Of a DNA stretch of 64,000 nucleotides, positions 52,308-59,693 are shown one piece after another. Positions within the stretch are counted from its first letter, which is position 1, and each line of letters starts with the position of its first letter. The notes beneath the pieces were generated by a model. That model was not told the origin of the DNA. It made no database searches and worked only from the letters and a program-made list of their open reading frames with translations. The position numbers and the translations under genes were made by a program. This DNA is from DASSTJ01 sp035707965 (GTDB lineage: Bacteria > Actinomycetota > Actinomycetes > Actinomycetales > Angustibacteraceae), in assembly GCA_035707965.1 (NCBI GenBank), contig DASSTJ010000096.1:1-64000 (forward strand), written 5' to 3'.

Positions 52308-53500
52308 GGCGACTCCGGGTGCAGGGCCGACGTGACCTCGTCGGCGAGTGCGAGGAGCCACCTGACCCTGGTCAGCAGGGCCGTGGTCGGCGTCTCGGGT
52401 GCGTCGTGACGGTACCGGTCCAGCACCGTCACGAGGTAGGCGGCGGTGACCAGCGCGGCCTCCGACTCGTTGCGCTGCAACGCCTCCAGGCAGTCGACGA
52501 CGGAGCGACGAATCAGGGGCCATGCCTCTGAGGCCGCCGCACCGGCGGCTAGAGCGACCTGGACCGGCCAGTGGGCGGCGTCCATGCCGGCCGGGACGTC
52601 TGACGTGAACCGCTCCCAGTCCCAGACCTCGAGGTGGTCGTCGCCCTGCGCCGCGTTCCACGGGCCGAGGTCACCGTGCCAGCTGCCCAGCAGGCACGGG
52701 ACGTCCGGCACCGCGTCGACCAGCCGTCGCCACGCGTTGCCGTCGACGCTGCGCCAGCCGCTGGGCAGGCGGGAATCGCTGTGCTGGCGCCAGAACGCGC
52801 TCTGGCGCAACGGCTGCTCGCGCAGGCCGCCGACGCGCGCGATGCCCGCGACCACCTCGGGACCGATCCGTGCGGGGCGTCGTCCCGTCTGCGCCAGCGG
52901 CAGGGCTGTCGCGACCAGCACGCCTCGTCCCCGCCAGGCGCCGTGGTGCAGCAGGCGCGGCACCACCACGCCGGGCACCGGCGACCGCTCCAGCTGCTGC
53001 AGTGCCGCGGCCTCCGCCGTCAGAAGGGGCTCGGTCACCGCACTCGTGGCGACCTTCGCGAACCCGAGCACCTTGCTGTCGCCCCGCGACGGCACCGGGT
53101 ACAGCGCCAGCACGGGCTTGAGGTTCGCACGGTCGGGACCCAGCAGCACGCCGATGCGGACCGCCCGACCAAGTGCCTGCGACAGGTACGCCTCGATTCC
53201 GTCGTCGGCGGCGACGACTCGCAGCCGCGGTAGCGGCGCCCACCGAGCGAGTCGGCTTCGCTGAGCCGTGCGCCAGGCGACACGGCCGGCACGGGTGCGT
53301 CGTCCGCCGCCGTGCCGGAGCAGCAGACGGTCAGCGCCCGGGACGTCGACCGGCACGAGAAGCCGTGGTCGTCGCGGTGACGGGACGGCGAGGTAGTCGG
53401 TGCCGGTCCCGAACGGCGACCACGCGGGGCGTGCGGACGCCGGCGCGGGCCACAGCGCGGCGATGGCACCCTGCGCCCCCGAGCCGCCTCCCGTCGTCAT
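52304..53500 (-). CDS. Aminoglycoside phosphotransferase (APH)-like kinase
   Basis: A 398-residue protein. The C-terminal half has the APH/choline-kinase fold: catalytic loop WHGDLGPWN near 272-279 and metal-binding Asp in VWDWERFTSD near 290. N-terminal strands include YLAVPSPRRPRLLVPVD, and an ATP-lobe-like region has KVLGFAKVATSAVTEPLLTAEAAAL with a candidate Lys/Glu pair. It lies between two sulfotransferase genes with overlapping ends (ATGA and GTGA), so it is probably part of the polysaccharide pathway, for example phosphorylating a sugar or other small molecule. It is not an antibiotic-resistance call. Confidence 0.8.
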   Translation of the reverse strand: MTTGGGSGAQGAIAALWPAPASARPAWSPFGTGTDYLAVPSPRRPRLLVPVDVPGADRLLLRHGGGRRTRAGRVAWRTAQRSRLARWAPLPRLRVVAADDGIEAYLSQALGRAVRIGVLLGPDRANLKPVLALYPVPSRGDSKVLGFAKVATSAVTEPLLTAEAAALQQLERSPVPGVVVPRLLHHGAWRGRGVLVATALPLAQTGRRPARIGPEVVAGIARVGGLREQPLRQSAFWRQHSDSRLPSGWRSVDGNAWRRLVDAVPDVPCLLGSWHGDLGPWNAAQGDDHLEVWDWERFTSDVPAGMDAAHWPVQVALAAGAAASEAWPLIRRSVVDCLEALQRNESEAALVTAAYLVTVLDRYRHDAPETPTTALLTRVRWLLALADEVTSALHPESP

Positions 53501-54330
53501 GTCCAGCCCCAGCGGCTCCGCAGCGCCACCCCGAACCGCTCCTCGACCCGACGCACGTCGTCGTCGAGCAGCTCACGCACGCGCGCGACGTCGGCGGGCG
53601 CCGCCTCCGGCTTGCGCTCGAGCGGCCGGTAGAGCAGACGCTGCACGAGAGACGAGCGCTTGACGCGTCCGACGACCTCGGCGCCGTTGTGCTCCCGGGT
53701 CCAGTCCGCGGCGGCCCGCGCCAGGCGCGCGATCGGCGCGGACCTCGCCGCACTGGCGGGCAGCCGGGCCTGCAACAGCTCGTCGGTGAGCTCCATGGGG
53801 TCGAGCTGCATCCAGGAGAGCAGGGCCGCGACGTACCCCGCCGCGTCGGCCTGCAGGTCGTCGAACACGGAGACGTAGATGCTGTCGTCGCCGAACCGGT
53901 CCGCAAAGCGGTCGAGGCCGGCGCCGTACCGGCCGTGCTCGACCAGCTCCGGTCGGCTCGTGAGCGCCTCGCCGAACGACCCCGGCTGCTGGCCCATCTT
54001 CAGCATGTAGAGGTAGGAGGAGAACGCCCGGTCCACCGGGTCGCGCAGCGTCACCATGAAGCGTGGGCTCTCCAAGGTCTTCTGGATGCGCTCGGCCGCC
54101 TCGGGGTGGAAGAGGTAGTCCTGGCAGACCTCGCCCACCACCTGCTCGTCCCCCGCCCGCTCGAAGTGGCCCGCGTACCAGTCGACACCCTTGTCGAAGT
54201 ACCTGTCGAAGAAGTACAGGTCCTTCGCCGGGGTCATGAACACCTGCGGGTGGGCCAGCAGCACCTCGTGCAGCCAGGACGAGCCGGCCTTGTCCGGGCC
54301 GATGTAGAGGAAGTTGGGGAGACGGGTCAC
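53497..54330 (-). CDS. Sulfotransferase family protein (3)
   Basis: A 277-residue PAPS-dependent sulfotransferase. 5'-phosphosulfate loop FLYIGPDKAGSSWLHEVLL (7-25), substrate segment KDLYFFDRYFDKGVDWYAGHF (about 36-56), and 3'-phosphate loop VTLRDPVDRAFSSYLYMLKMG near 100-120. Its closest relatives by pattern are heparan/chondroitin-type carbohydrate sulfotransferases. The GTG at 54330 has GAGGAC upstream. The stop overlaps the following kinase-like gene. It differs enough from the gene at 51438 to suggest a different position or sugar on the acceptor. Confidence 0.9.
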   Translation of the reverse strand: MTRLPNFLYIGPDKAGSSWLHEVLLAHPQVFMTPAKDLYFFDRYFDKGVDWYAGHFERAGDEQVVGEVCQDYLFHPEAAERIQKTLESPRFMVTLRDPVDRAFSSYLYMLKMGQQPGSFGEALTSRPELVEHGRYGAGLDRFADRFGDDSIYVSVFDDLQADAAGYVAALLSWMQLDPMELTDELLQARLPASAARSAPIARLARAAADWTREHNGAEVVGRVKRSSLVQRLLYRPLERKPEAAPADVARVRELLDDDVRRVEERFGVALRSRWGWT

Positions 54331-54376
54331 TGCTGTCCTCGGTCGCGGGAGACGGTGGGCTCGTGCAGGGCGGCCT

Positions 54377-56341
54377 TCACGTGATGCCCCGGCCGGCCCG
54401 CCGGACCGACCCCAGCAGCTTCGCGGGGTCGACACCGGTCGACGCGTGGACGAGCGCGAGCACGGCGTGCGGCGCCACCGGCCACCGTGACAGGGCGTGC
54501 AACGCGATGCGGACCGCTCGCCTCCGCTCTCCCATGGTGGACCGGGCGAACGCGATCTGTCCCAGCACCCGGGCGTGCCCGGCACGCGAGCTGGCGATCT
54601 GCGGGTGCTGCTCCAGCAGGTACTCCAGAGCCGACGCCACCACCTCCGCCCGGTCGCGGAACCAGGAGGCGTTGTACTTGCGCACCGAGGCCAGGGGAAG
54701 GTTGACCACGCCGATGCGGCCGACCCGGGCAGCCCGCAGCAGGAACTCGTAGTCCTCCGCGTAGCTGGTGGGCAGCACCTCGTCGTAGCCGCCGACCTCG
54801 TCGTACACCGAGCGGCGCACCAGCAGGGTGGACGAGTGCAGCTCCTTGCGGCGAGACCGCAGCAGCTGCTGCGTCGTGACCACAGCGCTGTCGCCGGGCC
54901 ACTCCACGACGTGGTCGGTCGACATGAGCAGCCGGATGCCGGCACCGAGGACCGCCAGGTCAGGCTCCGCCACCATCCGGGCCATCTGCAGGCGCAGCTT
55001 CTCGCGGTCCCAGAAGTCGTCGTCGTCGCAGGAGGCGACGTAGTCGGTCTTGGCGACCTCCAGCCCGGTGTTGCGAGCCCCGGCCAGTCCTGGGGCGTGG
55101 GTGTTGGAGAGGAGCGTGACCGTACGCCCCGGGCGCGCGAGACCGGTCAGCTGGTGCTGCGGCTCCTCCTGGTCGTGCACGACCACCAGGTCGATCTCGC
55201 CTTCGTAGTCCTGGTCCAGGACCGAGTCGACGGCCTCGCGGAGCAGCTCGGGTCGACCCCGGGTAGGCAGCACGACCGTGACGCGCGGCCACCCGTCCTG
55301 CGGGGTCTCGGTGACCGGCGGGACCGTCGGCTCCGCTGCGGACGCGGTCGACGGGCCAGCGGACAAGGGGTACCCGAACCGGAGCAGCAGCGGCGCTGCG
55401 ACGGCCGTCACGACCCGACGGTCACGTGCCGACAGCTGACGTCGCCACGCGTCGTCCGCCCGCACCGCCACCGTGCCGTGAGCGAACCGCGACGGGTTGC
55501 CCGCCACGCCGTGGGACGCGGGCAGCTCCAGCTCACCGTCGCGTACGTGGGCTAGGTCGGCGGGCGCCAGCTCGAAGCCGAGCTGGGCGACCACCCGCGC
55601 GACCTGGGTCGGCGGGTCAGCCACCACGTCCTCGTACCGCACGCGCGTCGTGTGCTCGAACGCCGGCCGCATGGCCATGATCTCGGTCTGGAACGCCGCC
55701 CAGCGACGGGCGGTCTGCGCGACGGGGTGGCTCGCCATCACCGAGCCGGCACCGCCCTGGGGGCGCGCGACGTCCGTCTTGGCCCACGAGTAGGCGACGC
55801 CCCGGACGTCACGGACCAGGTGCAGCAGGCGGACGTCGATGCCGCCGCGTCGCAGCGCGAGCGCCTGGCCCGGCCACTTGCTCGCGTCGACGACGACCGA
55901 GGCACCGGTGACCTCGGCGACCGCACGGTAGATGCGCGCGTAGAAGTCGGCGTACTCGCTCACCCGCGCGCCGAGGTCGGACGTCGAGCCGGGACGGAGG
56001 GCGAGCAGCTGCGGCAGGTAACGCTGCCGCGACACCTCGCGCTGCAGCTCGCCGACGCGACCCACCACGTCGGTCGACCACGAGCCGAACGCTCGCTCCC
56101 CCACCTGGGACCAGAAGGGACAGCGCTCGAACGGCTCGCCGCAGCCGCAGCGCTCCTCGGCGACGGTGGCCTTGCGAAACAGCTCGATGAGCTCACCGAC
56201 GTTGACCCACCCGGGGATCGCGCCGAGGGTCCGCTCCAGCAGGGTGCTGCCCGAACGGCCGGAACCGGCTAGGTAGACCACGCGGACCCGGCTCTCGCCC
56301 GTCGGTCCGGGCGCCGGTCCGACCCCTGGTGCAGCTGTCAT
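54377..56341 (-). CDS. Fusion: sulfotransferase domain plus family-2 glycosyltransferase
   Basis: A 654-residue two-domain protein. Residues about 20-340 are a sulfotransferase (5' loop VVYLAGSGRSGSTLLERTL near 22-40, SKWPGQALALR, and LLHLVRDVRGVAYSWAKTDV as the 3'-phosphate site). Residues about 350-640 are a GT2 glycosyltransferase (VTVVLPTRGRPELLREAVDSVL, LVVVHDQEEP, AGARNTGLEVAKTDYVASCDDDDFW with the metal-binding DxD-like cluster near 437-443, and AEDYEFLLRAARVG). The open frame extends upstream, but the ATG at 56341 has GGGAGGGGAAGGG just before it. One protein could thus add and sulfate a sugar in one assembly step. Both domains look intact. Confidence 0.9.
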   Translation of the reverse strand: MTAAPGVGPAPGPTGESRVRVVYLAGSGRSGSTLLERTLGAIPGWVNVGELIELFRKATVAEERCGCGEPFERCPFWSQVGERAFGSWSTDVVGRVGELQREVSRQRYLPQLLALRPGSTSDLGARVSEYADFYARIYRAVAEVTGASVVVDASKWPGQALALRRGGIDVRLLHLVRDVRGVAYSWAKTDVARPQGGAGSVMASHPVAQTARRWAAFQTEIMAMRPAFEHTTRVRYEDVVADPPTQVARVVAQLGFELAPADLAHVRDGELELPASHGVAGNPSRFAHGTVAVRADDAWRRQLSARDRRVVTAVAAPLLLRFGYPLSAGPSTASAAEPTVPPVTETPQDGWPRVTVVLPTRGRPELLREAVDSVLDQDYEGEIDLVVVHDQEEPQHQLTGLARPGRTVTLLSNTHAPGLAGARNTGLEVAKTDYVASCDDDDFWDREKLRLQMARMVAEPDLAVLGAGIRLLMSTDHVVEWPGDSAVVTTQQLLRSRRKELHSSTLLVRRSVYDEVGGYDEVLPTSYAEDYEFLLRAARVGRIGVVNLPLASVRKYNASWFRDRAEVVASALEYLLEQHPQIASSRAGHARVLGQIAFARSTMGERRRAVRIALHALSRWPVAPHAVLALVHASTGVDPAKLLGSVRRAGRGIT

Positions 56342-56423
56342 GCCCTTCCCCTCCCGCGACGTGGCAGCCAGTCTATGAAGGACGAGCTCCGCGGGACCGG
56401 CGATCCGCAGAACTCGCGAGCGC

Positions 56424-57992
56424 TCACCGGGCGTCCTCTCGTTCCCCACGGCGACCGCGGCGCAGGCCGGCCAGCGCGGTCAGGTGGAGAGTCCCTCGCA
56501 GCCGCCACAGCAGCGCCGCGTACGCCCCGCCAGCGACGACCACCGACACGGCGACGGCGGTCCAGCCCGGGCCGACCACCCACAGCACCGCCTGCGGGAC
56601 GAGACCGAAGCAACCGCCCGCCAGCACCGCGGCGGTGCCTGTCGTACGGCCGAAGGGGTGCAGCCGCATTGTCAGGCCGATCTGCAGCAGCGGGACGACG
56701 TTGGCGCAGGCGATCCCAGCAGCCCACCCGATGGCGGCGCCGAGGATGCCGTGGTCGGGGATCAGCCACAGGTCCACGCCGAGCTGGACCCCGAGGGACA
56801 GCGCGACGTTGATGAGGTTCCACGACGTGCGGCCCGCCATGTTGAGGACCATGTCGACCATGCCGCACGCCGTGGCGAACAGCATGGTCAGCGAGAGCAG
56901 GAGCAGGACCTCGTGCCCCGCCCCGTACCCACGGCCGAAGATGGCCAGCAGCCGCTCACCGAACACGACGAACAGCAGGTACATCGGCCACGTGACGAGG
57001 ATCAGCCAGGCGGTCGCTGTCTGGTAGAAGTGCCGCGTCTGGCGCAGGTCGCCGAGCGCCAACGACTCACCCAGGCGGGGCTGCACGGCCAGCGAGATCG
57101 CGCGGTTGCCCATCTGGCCGACCACGAGGAAGCGCGTGGCCGCCGTGTACAGCGCCGCCGGCACGGCACCGGCAAGGGCGGCGACCAGCACGATGTCCAG
57201 CCGCTGCATCGCCATCTGAGCGACGCTCGCGAGCGCCCGCGGGCTGGTGAAGCGCCAGAACTCCCGCCTGAGCGACGCGACGTCCGCCGTGCGTGACGCC
57301 GCCGGCGTGCCGTCGTCCGACACCAGACGGTTCCACCAGGACACTGCCAGCACGGCCGCGGGCAGGTAGGCGAACGCCCACGCCAAGCCGAGGGCACGTC
57401 CGTCGAGCACCGTCACCGACAGCAGCACGAGGGCCAGCTGCAGGCTGGGGCGTCCGAGCTGCTCGACGACCACGTTCGGCCGCATCGTGCCGAGGCCGCG
57501 CGTGCCGGCCAGGGTGACGTTCTCGAGCCCGGCAAGCGGGATGAAGACGGCGAGCACCCGCAGGTAGTCGGCGCTGACCGACACGTGCTCGGGGTTGATC
57601 CAGCGGGCGAGGTCCGTCGCGAACACGAAGAGCGCGACGCCCATCACCAGGGCGACGGCCAGGACCGGACGCGTGGCGGTGCGGAACAGCAGCCGTTGCG
57701 CACCGGTCAGCCGCATGGCACGCGAGCGCGACAGGAAGTAGACCAGCCCGGTGTTGGTGCCCAGCTGACCGATCGTCGTCGCCAGCATGAACAGCGACGT
57801 CGTCGCGAAGAAGACGCCAGCCCGGTCGCGCGGCAGCCCGTGGGTCACGGCCATCGTCAGCCCCAGCGTGGCCAGCGCCGAGACCCCGGCCCCGGCCAGG
57901 TTCGCGGTGCTGCCGCGGGCGACCCCCCGCAGGCCCCCGGGCACGGGACGACGGGCGGACGCCGCCGCGTCCGCCTCCACCGGTCGACTCAT
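56424..57992 (-). CDS. Polysaccharide flippase, Wzx-like (MOP superfamily)
   Basis: A 522-residue membrane protein with about twelve to fourteen helices. It starts GGLRGVARGSTANLAGAGVSALATLGLTMAVTHGL, the family's N-terminal pattern. Further helices include FLVVGQMGNRAISLAVQPRL, WLILVTWPMYLLFVVFGERLLAIFG and LLLLSLTMLFATACGMVDMVL. Wzx proteins flip undecaprenyl-linked repeat units across the membrane. The ATG at 57992 overlaps the stop of the Wzz-like gene upstream. An 82-base gap separates it from the fusion gene downstream. Assignment by topology, motif and neighbours is strong. Confidence 0.92.
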   Translation of the reverse strand: MSRPVEADAAASARRPVPGGLRGVARGSTANLAGAGVSALATLGLTMAVTHGLPRDRAGVFFATTSLFMLATTIGQLGTNTGLVYFLSRSRAMRLTGAQRLLFRTATRPVLAVALVMGVALFVFATDLARWINPEHVSVSADYLRVLAVFIPLAGLENVTLAGTRGLGTMRPNVVVEQLGRPSLQLALVLLSVTVLDGRALGLAWAFAYLPAAVLAVSWWNRLVSDDGTPAASRTADVASLRREFWRFTSPRALASVAQMAMQRLDIVLVAALAGAVPAALYTAATRFLVVGQMGNRAISLAVQPRLGESLALGDLRQTRHFYQTATAWLILVTWPMYLLFVVFGERLLAIFGRGYGAGHEVLLLLSLTMLFATACGMVDMVLNMAGRTSWNLINVALSLGVQLGVDLWLIPDHGILGAAIGWAAGIACANVVPLLQIGLTMRLHPFGRTTGTAAVLAGGCFGLVPQAVLWVVGPGWTAVAVSVVVAGGAYAALLWRLRGTLHLTALAGLRRGRRGEREDAR

Positions 57993-59611
57993 CTCTGGGG
58001 CTGTGCGGAGCCGCTGTCGTCGTCCCGCCCGGCCGCCGCTGCCTGCGGCTCGTGACGACCCGGCAGGACGTCCGTGGCCGGCGTGCCCGTGGTGGGAGCT
58101 GGCCTGCTCGCCCCGGTGGCGTCGTCCTCCGTCGGTGGCGCCGTCTCGCTGGCGGCAGGACGCTTCGGTGCGGGCGGCTCACGTCGCGGCCGCAACGCCA
58201 GGCCCGTGACGCGCAGCCCGACCAGGCCAGCGCGGGCACCGACCTCCGCCACCTCGACCCTCGTGGTCCGCTGGTCGTGACCGACGAGCAGCATCGCATC
58301 GGTGAGACGCGCGGTCGCCAGCTCGGCGGGCAGCGACGCCGGACCGGTGACGACCACGACGTAGTCGAAGCTCTCCTTGAGCTCGGAGACGATGGTGGCG
58401 AAGCGCTCACCCGAGAGGAGCTCGTCGACCTCGGCGATGCCGCTGCCGCACGGCAGCACCTTCAGCCCGTCGTGGTCGCCGATGAAGGAGAGCACGTTCG
58501 ACTCCGGCTCACGCAGCAGGTCGGCGAGCCCGTGGGCCGCCTGGCCGGCTGTCGAGGCCGACAGGTCCTCGTCCGGGGTGGTGACGACGAGCACCACCCG
58601 GTAACCGGCGCGCGTCATCGACCGACCGAGCTCGAAGGCGACCGCGCTCGAGTGGTCGCGACGGCCCACGCCGCTGACCGCCACGGCGCTGGGCACCGAG
58701 CAGGACGCCAGGACCGCGGTGCGCAGACGCTGGTACGCCTGCTTGTCGGCGACGACGCGGTCGCGACGGTGGCCACCGAAGACGGCGAGGACAGGGATGC
58801 CCGCCACCGAGGTGCTCGTGCGGGCGTGGATCCGCTTGTCACGACGGCCCAGCCACAAGGCAGCCGCCACCCCGGCGAACAGACCCACGAGCGCCCCGGC
58901 GGCGATGATGAGCCGACCGTCGATGCCGGACGGGCTCGACGGCAGGGCCGCCGGCGTCACCATGGTGCCGGGGTCCGAGTTGATCGACTGCGCGTCAGCC
59001 AACGAGTTCTGCAGCGAGACGAGTCGCTCCGTCAGCACTTGCAGCTGCCGGGACGAGTCCGCGTTCTTGGGGTCGGTCGCCGCCTTCGCCGCCGCGGTCA
59101 GTGCCGTCTTCACCGAGGCGACCTGCTTGGTCAGCTGGTCGACCCGCGCCTTGGCCGTGGCCTCGGTGAGGCCCTTGCGGTAGGCGAGGTAGGACTCGGC
59201 GACGGTCTGGGCGGCCTTCTGCGCCTCGGCCGGGGTGCCCGCCTGCGCCGTGATCAGCACCGTCTGCGTGCTCGGCGGCACGGTGACGGTGATGGACGTG
59301 GCGTCGGTGTCCGGGTTGAGGGTCTTGTTGGCGATCGCGAGCACCGGACCGGAGTCGACCAGGGCCGCCTCCGTCTGCATGGCGATCGTGACCTGCTGGC
59401 CGCTGGAGCCGGTCTCCTGGCTGAACGGGTTGCCGACGCTCGGCCGCAGCAGGATGCGTGCGGACGACGAGTACACGTCCGAACGGCTCGACGCGAACAC
59501 GCCGGCGGCCACGGCAGCCAGGATCGTGAGCACCAGCACCACCGCCCAGTAGCGGCGCAGGGCCTGGCCGAGCTGGTGCGGCTCGACGTCCTCGGTATAG
59601 GTCTGCGGCAC
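57989..59611 (-). CDS. Wzz-like polysaccharide co-polymerase with degenerate kinase-like domain
   Basis: A 540-residue protein. Residues about 12-50 hold a first membrane helix (RRYWAVVLVLTILAAVAAGVFA), then an extracellular Wzz-type domain (to about 225) with a coiled segment (ARVDQLTKQVASVKTALTAAAKA). A second helix is near 230-250 (LIIAAGALVGLFAGVAAALWLG). A cytoplasmic region (about 260-470) follows the P-loop NTPase layout of bacterial tyrosine kinases, but VAVSGVGRRDHSSAVAFEL lacks a GK[ST] Walker A, and the tail lacks a Tyr cluster. Activity as a kinase is thus unlikely. The GTG at 59611 with GAGGCGGAG upstream is chosen; the frame also opens at 59671. It controls chain length or export. 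Confidence 0.85.
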   Translation of the reverse strand: MPQTYTEDVEPHQLGQALRRYWAVVLVLTILAAVAAGVFASSRSDVYSSSARILLRPSVGNPFSQETGSSGQQVTIAMQTEAALVDSGPVLAIANKTLNPDTDATSITVTVPPSTQTVLITAQAGTPAEAQKAAQTVAESYLAYRKGLTEATAKARVDQLTKQVASVKTALTAAAKAATDPKNADSSRQLQVLTERLVSLQNSLADAQSINSDPGTMVTPAALPSSPSGIDGRLIIAAGALVGLFAGVAAALWLGRRDKRIHARTSTSVAGIPVLAVFGGHRRDRVVADKQAYQRLRTAVLASCSVPSAVAVSGVGRRDHSSAVAFELGRSMTRAGYRVVLVVTTPDEDLSASTAGQAAHGLADLLREPESNVLSFIGDHDGLKVLPCGSGIAEVDELLSGERFATIVSELKESFDYVVVVTGPASLPAELATARLTDAMLLVGHDQRTTRVEVAEVGARAGLVGLRVTGLALRPRREPPAPKRPAASETAPPTEDDATGASRPAPTTGTPATDVLPGRHEPQAAAAGRDDDSGSAQPQR

Positions 59612-59693
59612 GGCTCCGCCTCTCACGAGGTCATGGGGGGATGGGAAACAGGATAGGTGCGGAGGCACCACGTCGGTCTGCGATTGGGCGCGT

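Noticed and set aside
52304..53500. Antibiotic-resistance phosphotransferase
   Set aside because: The APH fold is shared by many metabolic kinases, and the gene is embedded in a polysaccharide operon.
54377..56341. Two separate genes merged by a frame error
   Set aside because: The linker between the two domains is in frame, with no internal start-stop overlap and normal composition.
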